The notes below the pieces were generated by a model. The model had not been told where the DNA came from and ran no database searches. It worked only from the letters and a program-made list of their open reading frames with translations. 64,000 nt of DNA, from positions 62,001 through 126,000 of the forward strand of contig NZ_PPHF01000164.1 of NCBI RefSeq assembly GCF_002904335.1. The letters run 5' to 3'. The DNA is from Amycolatopsis sp. CA-126428 (GTDB lineage Bacteria > Actinomycetota > Actinomycetes > Mycobacteriales > Pseudonocardiaceae). How positions within the stretch are numbered: the stretch's first letter is position 1; each line of letters starts with the position of its first letter. Positions 48,812-57,187 of this stretch are shown here, piece after piece. The translations under genes and the position numbers were made by a program.

Positions 48812-48947
48812 CGAGAACGGGCCTTTCCGGGCGGGGCGGGCGAACCGGTACTGCTTTGTGCCGTCGCAGCCGAGTGGGGGAAACGCTCTCTGTCTGTGGC
48901 GCCAGTTAACACCACACCATCGGGTGATGACGAGGGGCGACAGAAGT

Positions 48948-48983
48948 TTGCCCGGAAGTCCCTTTGCTTGCCCGGAAGTCCCT
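48948..48983. promoter_or_regulatory. 20-bp-period direct repeat upstream of the NRPS operon
   Basis: TTGCCCGGAAGTCCCT occurs twice, at 48948-48963 and 48968-48983, with a 20-bp period (about two helical turns). It lies 137-172 bases upstream of the first NRPS gene, in the only gap before the operon. Identical spaced repeats in that position suggest a binding site for an activator. No cluster-situated activator gene is adjacent, so the protein is unknown. Confidence 0.5.
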
Positions 48984-49003
48984 CGGCGCCGCCCGGTCCG
49001 GGG

Positions 49004-49690
49004 TCACCGGGTCAGGAAACCGCCGTCGACGACCAGGTCGTGGCCGTTCATCCCGCCGTTGCGGAGCAGGAAGCCGGTCGCGTCGGCGATCTCGTCCATG
49101 GTGATCAGCCGCCCGATCGGGGTGCGCTCGGCCAGCGTCCCGAGGTCGGCGTCGCGCCAGCGGGGACTGTCGCCGACCAGGCCCGGGTGCAGGGCGTTGA
49201 CCCGGTGCGGCGCGATCTCGACGGCGAGCGTCTTCACCAGGCCGGTGACGGCGGCGTTGAAAGTAGTGATGACGGTGGAGCCCGGGTAGGGCCGTTCCTT
49301 GGCCAGGCCGCCGAAGAGGACGACCGACGCTTCCGGCGTGAAGCGCTCTCGCAGCACTCTGACGGCTTCGGCGTAGCCGACCAGCTTCGTCGTCACCGCG
49401 GTGATCGCCTCGGCGATGTCGAAGTCCCGTAAGGTGTTCGGGCGCTGGTGGCTCGCCGTGACGACCAGGTGGTCGAGGGCCGGCACGCCGGCGGCCGAGG
49501 CGGCGATGGTCTCCGGCCGGGAGAGGTCCAAGCCGAGGCCGAGCGCGGTCGGCGCGATCTCCTTGGCGACGGTCTCGGCCCGGTCCGCGTCGCGCCCGGC
49601 GATCACCACGGTGCCGCCCCGGTCCGCGTGCCGCTGGGCGATGAAGCGGCCGAGCCCGTCGGTGCCGCCGATGATCATCATGGTGCTCAT
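49004..49690 (-). CDS. Short-chain dehydrogenase/reductase
   Basis: 228 residues from ATG 49690. The Rossmann motif is MMIIGGTDGLGRFIA (about 4-18), a variant of the usual TGxxxGxG. There is HLVVTASHQ in place of NNAG, and VLFGGLAKERPYPGSTVITTFNAAV where the catalytic Ser/Tyr region is expected. No clear Y-x3-K is visible, so the catalytic Tyr may be missing or displaced. The end GRLITMDEIADATGFLLRNGGMNGHDLVVDGGFLTR is typical SDR. It is divergent from a TetR regulator with two matching operators between them. The substrate is unknown; an atypical or non-catalytic NAD-binding protein is possible. Confidence 0.75.
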   Translation of the reverse strand: MSTMMIIGGTDGLGRFIAQRHADRGGTVVIAGRDADRAETVAKEIAPTALGLGLDLSRPETIAASAAGVPALDHLVVTASHQRPNTLRDFDIAEAITAVTTKLVGYAEAVRVLRERFTPEASVVLFGGLAKERPYPGSTVITTFNAAVTGLVKTLAVEIAPHRVNALHPGLVGDSPRWRDADLGTLAERTPIGRLITMDEIADATGFLLRNGGMNGHDLVVDGGFLTR

Positions 49691-49708
49691 GCTGTCTCTC
49701 CGTCCTGT

Positions 49709-49758
49709 TGACCAGTTGGTCAGCAAGCAGCATAAGCCGCTTGCTGACCGCTTGGTAA
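49709..49758. promoter_or_regulatory. Paired TetR operators
   Basis: TGACCAGTTGGTCA (49709-49722, palindromic around GT) and TGACCGCTTGGTAA (49745-49758) are 36 bp apart between the divergent SDR and TetR genes. A larger 11-bp inverted repeat, GGTCAGCAAGC/GCTTGCTGACC (49718-49728, 49739-49749), links them. TAAATT (49756-49761), a -10-like hexamer seven bases before the TetR start, overlaps the second site, implying autorepression of a leaderless transcript. Confidence 0.7.
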
Positions 49759-49768
49759 ATTGGGCGGC

Positions 49769-50338
49769 ATGACCCGACGCCCCCATCGGCGCGACCCGGA
49801 AGGCCACCGCCAGGCCATCCTCGACGCGGCCCGCGCTTCCTTCGGCGAACGCGGCTTCGCCCGCGCGACGGTGCGGGACATCGCCGCCCGCGCCGGCGTC
49901 ACCCACGGGCTCGTCCTGCGGCAGTTCGGGTCGAAGGAGCAGTTGTTCCTCGCCGCCGTCCCGGGACACCGGGAGCTCGACGAGGTGATCGCCGGCGACC
50001 TGGAGACGCTGCCCGAGCGCGTCGCGCGCGGCTACGTGGAGCGGATGGAGGCCAACGCCGCGGTCGACCCCCTCGTGGTCTTGCTGCGCAGCATCGCCTC
50101 GGACCAGCAGGCGGCGACGAAGCTGTACAGCGCGATGGAGGAGAGCAGCATCCGGGCCTACCGCGAAGTCCTCGACGGCGAGGACGTCGCCGCCCGTGTC
50201 TCGATGCTCGGTGCGCAGCTCATCGGCGTGACGGTCAACCGGTACATCGCCCGCACCGGGCCCCTTGCCGAGCTGCCGGTGCCGGCGCTGATCGACCACT
50301 TGGCCCGCATCCTGCGGCACATCCTCTTCGCCACGTGA
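49769..50338 (+). CDS. TetR-family repressor
   Basis: 189 residues. ATG 49769 is preferred to a TTG three codons upstream because a -10-like TAAATT lies just seven bases before it. The helix-turn-helix (about 12-58) reads ILDAARASFGERGFARATVRDIAARAGVTHGLVLRQFGSKEQLF; a tetR C-terminal helical domain follows (ERVARGYVERMEANAAVDPLVVLLRSI). It is divergent from the SDR gene at 49690, and two copies of its presumed operator lie between. It likely represses both genes until an unknown ligand binds. Confidence 0.85.
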   Translation: MTRRPHRRDPEGHRQAILDAARASFGERGFARATVRDIAARAGVTHGLVLRQFGSKEQLFLAAVPGHRELDEVIAGDLETLPERVARGYVERMEANAAVDPLVVLLRSIASDQQAATKLYSAMEESSIRAYREVLDGEDVAARVSMLGAQLIGVTVNRYIARTGPLAELPVPALIDHLARILRHILFAT

Positions 50339-50409
50339 AACGGGCGGGGCTTTGCCGGTGGCGGGTCCGGTGCTGCGCCGGCGGGACTGCTGACGAAAGC
50401 CCGCCACCG

Positions 50410-50979
50410 TCAGCGGGGATGGCCCGGGTGTGGTCCGGCCAGTCCGTGGAGCACGAGGTTCGTGACGGTGTCGGCGAGGGTGCCGTCGTCGGTGGGCAGG
50501 GCGTGGTTGAGGCCGGCGAGCATGGCGCCCACCGCCGCGGCCACCAGCTCCGGGTCGCCGGGCAGCGGCTCGCCGCGGTCACGCCGGCTCTCCAGGTGCT
50601 TGCGCAGCGGGGCCGTCCAGGTGGTCAGCTCGGTGCGGAACCGGCCGGAGGCCGGGGCGGCGGCGATCGCCGACTGCAGCAGGGCGATGGCCGCGGGACG
50701 GTGGGTGCGCATCGCGGTCCAGCAGGCCGTGACGTGCTCGCGGACCGCATCGTCGCCGGCCGGGCCGGGGTCCACCGCCTCGCCGAGTTCGCTGCGCAGC
50801 ACCGCGAGCAGCTGCTTCTTGTCGCTGAAGTGACGGTAGAAGGAGCCCACGGCGCGCCCGGCCGCGGCGGCGATGTCGGTGATCCGGGTGTCGAGGTAGC
50901 CGCGGTCGGGGAACAGCCGCTTCGCCGCGGCGAGCAGGTCCGCCCGGGTCCGGCTCGCGTGTTCGTCCCGCGTGCTCAT
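50410..50979 (-). CDS. TetR-family regulator at the end of a catabolic operon
   Basis: 189 residues. The helix-turn-helix (about 10-56) reads TRADLLAAAKRLFPDRGYLDTRITDIAAAAGRAVGSFYRHFSDKKQLL. The ligand domain is rich in Ala and short. Its ATG at 50979 shares one base with the amidohydrolase stop, so it is the last gene of a five-gene operon running leftward from 55436. A second TetR gene stands divergently at the operon head; this one may act on the same or a related promoter as a second sensor. Confidence 0.85.
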   Translation of the reverse strand: MSTRDEHASRTRADLLAAAKRLFPDRGYLDTRITDIAAAAGRAVGSFYRHFSDKKQLLAVLRSELGEAVDPGPAGDDAVREHVTACWTAMRTHRPAAIALLQSAIAAAPASGRFRTELTTWTAPLRKHLESRRDRGEPLPGDPELVAAAVGAMLAGLNHALPTDDGTLADTVTNLVLHGLAGPHPGHPR

Positions 50980-52256
50980 CAGCCGGCGAGGTGGGGGAGG
51001 AGCCGGGCCGAGGATTCGTGGAGTTCGGCTCGCACGGTGTCGAGGTCGACGTCGAGGAGGGTGTGGTCGCGTTTGCGCCAGTGCCCGGCGATCATGACCG
51101 CTTCGATGTCACCGGCGGTGGCGTGCAGGGCTGCGGCGACCGGGTTCGGCCCCGGGGCGTCGACGACGATGAGGTCGGCCTGCATGCCGGCGTCGAGCCG
51201 GCCGACACGATCGGCGAGGCCGAGTGCTCGGGCGCCCTCGACGGTGGCCCAGGTGAGCGCCTGCTTGGCGGTGATCGTCGCGGTGAGGGAGAAGGAACCG
51301 GTGGCCCGGCGGTGGTCCTCGTGGTCGTGGCCCCGCTGGTGCGCCAAGGCGATGCGGGCGGCGGAGAGCACGTCGGCGGGGGTGACGACGTCGGTGTCGG
51401 TGCCCAGCGATGGCGCGGCGCCGAGCCGGAGCAGGTGCCCGGTGACGGGGATGCCGTGGCCTTGGCCGAGTTCGTTCTCGGGCGTGCAGGTGAGACTCGC
51501 GCCCGCGTCGACCAGGATCTTGAGCCAGTCTTCGGTGAGCCCGGCACCGTGGACGACGTTGGTGGCCGGGCCGAGCAGCCCGGCGGCTCGCACGGCCGCC
51601 CATCCGGGCCCGGGTGCGCCACCGCTTTGGTGCATCGACACGACGAGCCCGCGTTCGGCGGCGGCGCGGAAGTCGGCGACCGCGGTGTCCGGAGTGGACA
51701 GTTGCGGTCCGCGGGCGGCCATGCCGATGGTGAGCAGCGGGCCACCGGTCAGCCGGTCGATCTCGTCGAGGGGGTGGGTCGCGTCGGGCGCGGAGTACGG
51801 GGTGCCGTGCAGGAACACCCCGCGGACGCCGGACGCGCGGAGGCCGTCGAGTGCGGCGTCGGTGTGGTCGGGGGTGGGGGTGTTGTGGCACCAGTCGCCC
51901 AGGGCGGTGGTGCCGCGGTCGAGCTGGCCCAGTGCGCCGGCGAGGGTGCCGATGCGCATGTCCTCGGGGCGGTAGTGCCGGGCCACGGCGCCGTGCATCC
52001 GGCCGAGGTAGTCCGCCAGCGTCCAATCGACGCCGGCGCCGCGCAGGGCGGTCTGCCAGGTGTGCAGGTGGGCGTTGACCAGGCCGGGCATGATGATCCG
52101 GTCGGCGGTGTCGACGATCTCGGCGCCGGTCGCGTCGAGGTTTTCGCCGACGGCGGCGATGGTGCCGCCGTTGACGAGGATGTCGGCGTGTTCGGCGTCG
52201 GGGCGGTGTGGTGCCATGGTGATCACGCGTGCGCCGCGCAGCAGGGTGCGGCTCAT
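50979..52256 (-). CDS. Amidohydrolase (metal-dependent deaminase or cyclic-amide hydrolase)
   Basis: 425 residues of the amidohydrolase superfamily. The first metal motif is H-x-H in GLVNAHLHTW (about 64); later ligands are in MHQSGGA (about 208), VVHGAGL (about 239) and the Asp in SLGTDTD (about 290). The small N-terminal and C-terminal beta domain (LLRGARVITM, GRLDAGMQADLIVVD) is typical of the ATZ/TRZ cytosine-deaminase group, which removes amino or chloro groups from heterocycles or cleaves imine bonds. It overlaps the FAD monooxygenase stop by four bases, so both work in one pathway, likely degradation of an aromatic or N-heterocyclic compound. The substrate is unknown. Confidence 0.8.
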   Translation of the reverse strand: MSRTLLRGARVITMAPHRPDAEHADILVNGGTIAAVGENLDATGAEIVDTADRIIMPGLVNAHLHTWQTALRGAGVDWTLADYLGRMHGAVARHYRPEDMRIGTLAGALGQLDRGTTALGDWCHNTPTPDHTDAALDGLRASGVRGVFLHGTPYSAPDATHPLDEIDRLTGGPLLTIGMAARGPQLSTPDTAVADFRAAAERGLVVSMHQSGGAPGPGWAAVRAAGLLGPATNVVHGAGLTEDWLKILVDAGASLTCTPENELGQGHGIPVTGHLLRLGAAPSLGTDTDVVTPADVLSAARIALAHQRGHDHEDHRRATGSFSLTATITAKQALTWATVEGARALGLADRVGRLDAGMQADLIVVDAPGPNPVAAALHATAGDIEAVMIAGHWRKRDHTLLDVDLDTVRAELHESSARLLPHLAG

Positions 52257-53740
52257 CCCGTCACCTCCGGCGTCATCGCCCGGGCGGCGGCGCGGGTCGA
52301 GGCGAGGAAGTCGCGGGTCGCGATGTGGCCGAGGTAGCCGTCGGGCCGCACGAGCAGCAAGGTGTCGCCCTCGACCCCGTAGCTGCGGCGGAAGCCGTGC
52401 CGGTCGTCGACGGTGATGCGGCGGAGCGGCGCTCCCGCGGCCGGCCAGTCGAGCTCGTCGCTCGCCGCCGCGGCCTGCGGGCCGTACGCGACCAGCGTGA
52501 AGTGCGGTCCCCGGTAGGTGTCGAACAGCCGGGAGCCGCCCAGGTCGGCGTCGGGTGCCCGGTCGCCGGCCTGCAGCGTCGTCGTGCGGTCGGTTGCGGT
52601 GGGGGCGAGCGGGCCGCCGTGGTAGGTCAGGGACAGCTGCTGTTCGTCCTGGCCGCGGCGCAGGCTCGACGGGTCGAGCTTGGCGAGGCCTTCGTACTTC
52701 TTCGTGGACAGGCCGAGCACGCCCGCCGCGATCGGCAGCCGTTCGGCTTCGTAGCTGTCGAGCAGCCGCGGATCGGCTCCGGCGAGGACCTGGCCGAGCT
52801 TCCAGCCGAGGTTGTAGGCGTCCTGGACGCCGGTGTTGAGGCCCTGCGCGCCGGCGGGGGTGTGCACGTGTGCGGCGTCGCCGGCGAGGAAGACGCGGCC
52901 GCGGCGGTAGGCCTCAGCCAGGCGGATGTTGGGCCGGAACACCGACCGCCACCGGATGTCGCGCACGGCGATCCGCCGATCGCGGGTGTGCGCCCGGATC
53001 CGCCGGGTGATCGCCTCCTCGCCTTCGGGCGGCTCTTCACCGGAGGACAGGCGGATCATCCACTGGAACAGGTCGGCGTGCGGCAGCGGGCAAGCACCCG
53101 CGAACCGCCCTTGCACACCGGGCCAGACGTGCCAGCGGTCGCGGGACAGGCCGGTGGTGACGGCGTCGACGATGAGCATCCGGTCCTGGTCGTGGGTCTC
53201 GCCGAGGAAGCCGAGGCCGAGGTGCTTGCGGACGGCGCTGGAACCGCCTTCGGCGCCGACGAGGTAGCGGGCGGTGATCCGTTCGGGGCCGTCGTCGCCG
53301 AGCACGGTGGCGGTGACCGACGTGCCGTCCTGGTCGAACCCGGCGAGTTCCCGGCCGTACTCGACCGCGCCGCCGAGCCGGCCGAGCCGGTCGTGCAGCA
53401 CGGCGTCGGTGCGGTACTGGGGTATCAGCCGGGTGTTCGGGTACGGGACGTCGGTGCTGCGGTCGCGGTTGCGGAACATGCGCCACGGGACGGTGACCGG
53501 GCCCAGGTGGATGCCGAGGCGGGGGTAGTCGCTGCTGCCGGCGAGGACGTCGCCGAGCGCGCCGAGGTCGTCGAAGACCTCCAGGGTGCGCGGTTGGATG
53601 CCCTTCGCGCGTGAGCCGTCGAAGGAGCGCGGGGCCTTGTCGATGATCCGGACGGCCAGGCCGCGGCGGACGAGGTCGATCGCCAGGGTGGTGCCGGTCG
53701 GGCCGGCCCCGGCGATCAGGACGTCGAGGGGTTCGTTCAT
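52253..53740 (-). CDS. FAD-dependent aromatic hydroxylase (PHBH/MhpA type)
   Basis: 495 residues with the dinucleotide-binding motif VLIAGAGPTGTTLAIDL (about 7), the DG-like region LVGAEGGSSAVRKHLG (about 160, with DG changed to EG), and the FAD motif GRVFLAGDAAHVHTPAGAQGLNTGVQDAYNLGWKL (about 285). The C-terminal thioredoxin-like domain (LFDTYRGPHFTLVAYG) places it with class A monooxygenases of the MhpA/polyketide-hydroxylase group. It uses NAD(P)H and oxygen to hydroxylate an aromatic ring. Its start overlaps the upstream hydrolase stop by four bases, giving a hydroxylase, hydrolase and amidohydrolase set typical of aromatic catabolism. Confidence 0.85.
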   Translation of the reverse strand: MNEPLDVLIAGAGPTGTTLAIDLVRRGLAVRIIDKAPRSFDGSRAKGIQPRTLEVFDDLGALGDVLAGSSDYPRLGIHLGPVTVPWRMFRNRDRSTDVPYPNTRLIPQYRTDAVLHDRLGRLGGAVEYGRELAGFDQDGTSVTATVLGDDGPERITARYLVGAEGGSSAVRKHLGLGFLGETHDQDRMLIVDAVTTGLSRDRWHVWPGVQGRFAGACPLPHADLFQWMIRLSSGEEPPEGEEAITRRIRAHTRDRRIAVRDIRWRSVFRPNIRLAEAYRRGRVFLAGDAAHVHTPAGAQGLNTGVQDAYNLGWKLGQVLAGADPRLLDSYEAERLPIAAGVLGLSTKKYEGLAKLDPSSLRRGQDEQQLSLTYHGGPLAPTATDRTTTLQAGDRAPDADLGGSRLFDTYRGPHFTLVAYGPQAAAASDELDWPAAGAPLRRITVDDRHGFRRSYGVEGDTLLLVRPDGYLGHIATRDFLASTRAAARAMTPEVTG

Positions 53741-54633
53741 GGTGCGAGCCGATCGGAGTGGGGAACGGCGAACGACGCGAGCAGGTCGCCGGCGTCGTCC
53801 GGCCGTTCGTAGGGGGCCATGTGGCCGCATGCGGTGAGGACGTGGGTCTGCCGCGGGTGCAGCAGCGCGGTGACGGTGCCGAGGTGCGTGATCGGGGTGA
53901 CCTGGTCGTCATCGCCCCACAGCAGCAGGACCGGCAGGCCGAGGGTGCCGGTCCGCCGGAAGAGTTCTTCCCGTGCGTACAGCGGGAAGTCCTGCAGCGT
54001 CCGGAAGAACGCGTACAGCGAACCTTCGTACCGGTAAGCGTCCCGGACCATCGCGACCAGTTCGGCGGAGAGATCGGGGTCGCGGACGTTGTGCCCGAGG
54101 TGGCCCTCCAGGAGCTTGCGGCCGAAGCGCCGGGCGACGATTCCGGCCACGACGTCGTTGCGCAGCAACCGTTGCGGCCGAGGACGCTCGCCCAGCCCGG
54201 CCGGTCCCACGACGGTGAGCGTGGCCACCGCTTCGGGGTACCGGTTCGCGTACGCCATCGCGACCAGGGCGCCCATCGACGTGCCGACCACGTGGTGCGG
54301 CCCGGTGAGGCCGAGGGCGGTGGTGAGCTCGTTCGCCTGCCGGACGAACAGCGCCTCGTCGTACGGGCCCTCGATCCGGTCCGAGTAGCCGCGGCCGTAG
54401 GCGCTGCAGGTCAGGGTGCGCAGACCGCGGGCGTGCAACCGGGCGGCGAATCCGTCCCAATAGGACAGCGGGATCGTGATGCCGCCGACCAGCACGGCGA
54501 GCGCACCGTGCGCCGGGCCGGTCAGCTCGTAGTGCGTGACCCCGTCGGACAGCGCGACGAAACCGCCCCGCAGTGTCCGCCGGGTGGCCGCGTCGAGCCG
54601 GCGGTCCTCATCGGAGGCGACGAAGTACTTCAT
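53737..54633 (-). CDS. Alpha/beta hydrolase of the aromatic operon
   Basis: 298 residues. Nucleophile Ser is in VVGTSMGALVA (about 118), the acid Asp in LLLWGDDDQVTP (about 242), and the His in LTACGHMAPYERPD (about 275). The oxyanion segment VLVGGITIPLSYWDGFA (about 48) uses GG rather than HG. Many ring-cleavage hydrolases (meta-cleavage product hydrolases) have this size and pattern, and the neighbouring FAD hydroxylase supports a carbon-carbon or ester hydrolase role. It overlaps the gene on each side by four bases, so it is translationally coupled. Confidence 0.8.
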   Translation of the reverse strand: MKYFVASDEDRRLDAATRRTLRGGFVALSDGVTHYELTGPAHGALAVLVGGITIPLSYWDGFAARLHARGLRTLTCSAYGRGYSDRIEGPYDEALFVRQANELTTALGLTGPHHVVGTSMGALVAMAYANRYPEAVATLTVVGPAGLGERPRPQRLLRNDVVAGIVARRFGRKLLEGHLGHNVRDPDLSAELVAMVRDAYRYEGSLYAFFRTLQDFPLYAREELFRRTGTLGLPVLLLWGDDDQVTPITHLGTVTALLHPRQTHVLTACGHMAPYERPDDAGDLLASFAVPHSDRLAP

Positions 54634-55436
54634 CGCCGGTCCGCTTTCCGGGACAGGAATTCGGCGATGGCCCCGGCCACCCAGGCCGGGTCCTCTTCCG
54701 GCAGCAAATGGCCGCCGTCGGCGTGCACGCGCTCCTGGGCACCCGGGACGTCACGGGCGAAGTGCTGCCCGTCGACGCCGGCGCTGCGCAGGACCAGCGT
54801 GGGGACCGCGATCCGGGCGAGCTCGGCGCTGCGGTCGGGCTGGTCGGTGTTGGCGAAGTCGACGAACGCCGCCCGGTTCCCCGGCCGGCCCGTCAGCGCG
54901 TGCACCCGGTCGACCATCGCGTCGTCGACGATCGCCGAGTTCGCGCCGACCGCTTCCCGCAGCCCGCGTTCGGTCGCGCTCCGCGGGAGCCAGCGCCGCA
55001 GCAGGGGGCGCACCAGCGGGTTCCGGGCGAGCCGCAACCCGGCGGGCAGGGTTTTCCCCGGGTAACCGGTGGCGTTGACCAGCACCAGCCGGTCGACGCG
55101 CTCGGGGGCGTCGAGGGCGAGGTTCCACGCGATGTTCCCGCCCAGCGAATTCTCGGTCACCGCGAAGCGCGGCAGGTCCAGCGCGGTCATGAAGCGGGCG
55201 ATCGTGCCCGCGTAGGTCCGGACGCGGTAGTCGCGGTCGGGCCGCGGTCCGGTCCGGCCGAAGCCGGGCAGGTCCGGGCGGATGACGTCGTAGGACGCCG
55301 ACAGCAGCGCCGCCACCCGCTCGAAGCCCTCCAACGACGACCCGCTGCCGTGCAACAGGACCACGGCAGGACCCTGACCTGCGCGAACGTAGTGGACGCG
55401 CAGGCCGTCGACCATGACTGACTGGGTGCTCTCCAT
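54630..55436 (-). CDS. Alpha/beta hydrolase at the operon head
   Basis: 268 residues from ATG 55436 (a Met at codon 8 is an alternative). Motifs: oxyanion LLHGSGSSLEGFERV (about 28), nucleophile Ser in FAVTENSLGGNIAWNLAL (about 96), acid Asp likely in RSAGVDGQHF, and His in VHADGGHLLPEEDPAWV (about 243). The nucleophile elbow reads ENSLGG where GxSxGG is normal, so the first Gly is replaced by Glu. This could alter activity. It is the first gene of the five-gene leftward operon, and its start codon lies inside a large palindromic operator. Confidence 0.8.
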   Translation of the reverse strand: MESTQSVMVDGLRVHYVRAGQGPAVVLLHGSGSSLEGFERVAALLSASYDVIRPDLPGFGRTGPRPDRDYRVRTYAGTIARFMTALDLPRFAVTENSLGGNIAWNLALDAPERVDRLVLVNATGYPGKTLPAGLRLARNPLVRPLLRRWLPRSATERGLREAVGANSAIVDDAMVDRVHALTGRPGNRAAFVDFANTDQPDRSAELARIAVPTLVLRSAGVDGQHFARDVPGAQERVHADGGHLLPEEDPAWVAGAIAEFLSRKADRR

Positions 55437-55459
55437 AATGGCAACAGTGTTGCCGTTAT
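55435..55459. promoter_or_regulatory. Large palindromic operator between the aromatic operon and its TetR gene
   Basis: GGCAACA-G-TGTTGCC (55440-55454) is a perfect 15-bp palindrome, extended by ATAAT and GTTAT to 25 bp with one mismatch. It covers the start codon of the leftward hydrolase gene (55436) and lies about 35 bases before the rightward TetR start, so one bound repressor would control both directions. Confidence 0.7.
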
Positions 55460-55495
55460 TGCGGCAGGTGTCAACCGGCCGTCATACTCGTGGGT

Positions 55496-56185
55496 GTGAC
55501 CCCTTCGCCTGCCACGTCTGCCCGGCGGTCCCGTGGCCGCCCCGCCGTCCCGCTGGACCGGATCCTCGCCGCGGCCCTGCAACTGGTCGACGAGGAAGGC
55601 GCGGAGGCGTTGTCCATGCGGAGCCTCGCCCAGCGGCTCGAATCGGGCACGGCCACGCTCTACCGGCACTTCGGCAACCGGGCGAGCTTGGTCGCGCACG
55701 TGATCGATCGCGTTTTCGGCGAGGTCGACCTCGACCGCCGGGCACTGGCGGAGCTGCGCTGGGACCGGGCCTGCCAGGCCGTCGCCCAGGCGATGTACGA
55801 CACGCTGGGCCGGCACCCGAAGATCGCACCCCTGCTGATCGAGCAGACCCCGACCGGGCCGAACGCGATGGTGGTGCGCGAGCACTGCCTGGCCGTCCTG
55901 CTCGGCGGCGGCCTGCCGCCGGCTCTCGCGGCGCGCGCGTACGCCACCTTGGCGCGTTACGTCCTCGGCTTCGCGATCCAGCTCGGCGGCTCCGGGAACG
56001 ACGCCGACCGGGAGCGGGTGTCGGCGCACTTCCACGACTTGCCGCCCGGGGAGTTCCCGGCCACCCGCGCGACCGCGGACTCGTTGCCGGTCCCGCTGGA
56101 AGACGAGTTCGCCTTCGGTCTCGAACTCGTCGTCAGCGGGCTACGCCGGCTCGGGGACGGTGCGGCGGAACGACCGGCGGGGTGA
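55496..56185 (+). CDS. TetR-family repressor of the aromatic operon
   Basis: 229 residues from GTG 55496; CATACT, a -10-like hexamer, ends seven bases before it, fitting a leaderless start (a GTG two codons upstream is possible). The DNA-binding part (about 20-68) reads ILAAALQLVDEEGAEALSMRSLAQRLESGTATLYRHFGNRASLVAHVID. The C-terminal domain is of the TetR_C type found near hydroxylases and tetracycline-like modifiers. The 25-bp palindrome between it and the divergent five-gene operon is its likely target. The inducer is probably the compound degraded by that operon. Confidence 0.85.
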   Translation: MTPSPATSARRSRGRPAVPLDRILAAALQLVDEEGAEALSMRSLAQRLESGTATLYRHFGNRASLVAHVIDRVFGEVDLDRRALAELRWDRACQAVAQAMYDTLGRHPKIAPLLIEQTPTGPNAMVVREHCLAVLLGGGLPPALAARAYATLARYVLGFAIQLGGSGNDADRERVSAHFHDLPPGEFPATRATADSLPVPLEDEFAFGLELVVSGLRRLGDGAAERPAG

Positions 56186-56317
56186 TGGCGTTCGCGGTGC
56201 TCCTCGTGGCTTGCGCCGCCGATGTGTTAACGCTCACATTCTCGGCCGCGCCGTCGTCGGCCCGCCTCCGTGTGCTGTCTAATGTGGACCCTCGTCCGGC
56301 GCGGTCCAGGAGGTGCG

Positions 56318-57187
56318 GTGCCCAGACGCACGGTGATCGTGTCGGTGGTGGCGCTGCTCGTGGTGGCCGCGGCCGTCGTGGCCCTGGTCGTGACCCGGGC
56401 GGACGGCACGGCCCCCGCCGCGGCCGCGAACCGGTCGGACGCCGCGCCCGCGCTCGGAACGGCCGTCACCACCCCGCCGCTGAGCACACCGCCGCCTTCG
56501 CCCTCGACGACCATTCCCGCGTCCTCCAGCGCCTCGCCGACGACGTCCGCCGCCGTCTCGGCCGACGCGCCGCTCGCCGGGCGGATCAAGCCGGGGGTGA
56601 GCCACTCCGGCGTGGCCACCTTCTACGACACGGACGGCACCGGTGCCTGCGGGTACGACGCGAGCCCGGATCCGTTGAACGCGGCGATGAACGTCGCCGA
56701 CTTCGAGGGCTCCCTGGCGTGCGGCGCCTACGTCGAAGTCCGGGCGGCCGGTGGCGCGAGCGTGACGGTGCGGATCACCAACCTGTGCCCGGCGCCGTGC
56801 CGGGCCGGGCAGCTGGACCTGAACCCGGAGGCGTTCGACCGCCTCGGGGCGCGCGTTCGCGGGGAAATCCCGGTCACCTGGAAGCTGGTGAGCCGGCCGG
56901 GGGCGAAGCAGATGTCGCTGCGCTACAAGGAGGGCTCGTCCCGGTACTGGTGCGGGATCCAGGTGATCGACCACCGCAATCCGGTGGCGCGGCTGGAAGT
57001 CCGCGCCGGGGGCAGCTGGAAACGGCTCCAGCGCACCGGCTACAACTACTTCCTGTCGGAGAACGGCGCCGGGTGCGGCGGGGCCGTCGCGGTCACCGAC
57101 ATCTACGGCGAGCGACTGGTCGTCGAGCCACTGCCGGTCGAGGCCGGCGTCAGCCAGCCGGCGAACCGGCAGTTCGCCCAGCACTGA
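56318..57187 (+). CDS. Secreted bacterial expansin
   Basis: 289 residues; GTG 56318 follows CCAGGAGG. An N-terminal membrane or signal segment (about 6-26, VIVSVVALLVVAAAVVALVV) and a Pro/Ser/Thr linker (about 35-85) lead to a two-domain expansin. The first is a double-psi barrel (SGVATFYDTDGTGACGYD, then ITNLCPAPCRAGQLDLNPEAFDRLG, with the conserved Asp), the second a carbohydrate-binding beta-sandwich (SRYWCGIQVIDHRNPVARLEVR, WKRLQRTGYNYF). Expansins loosen plant cell walls without hydrolysis and help wall-associated bacteria. It runs into the convergent sigma-factor gene, overlapping by 38 bases. It suits the plant-polysaccharide enzymes at the left end of the window. Confidence 0.8.
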   Translation: MPRRTVIVSVVALLVVAAAVVALVVTRADGTAPAAAANRSDAAPALGTAVTTPPLSTPPPSPSTTIPASSSASPTTSAAVSADAPLAGRIKPGVSHSGVATFYDTDGTGACGYDASPDPLNAAMNVADFEGSLACGAYVEVRAAGGASVTVRITNLCPAPCRAGQLDLNPEAFDRLGARVRGEIPVTWKLVSRPGAKQMSLRYKEGSSRYWCGIQVIDHRNPVARLEVRAGGSWKRLQRTGYNYFLSENGAGCGGAVAVTDIYGERLVVEPLPVEAGVSQPANRQFAQH

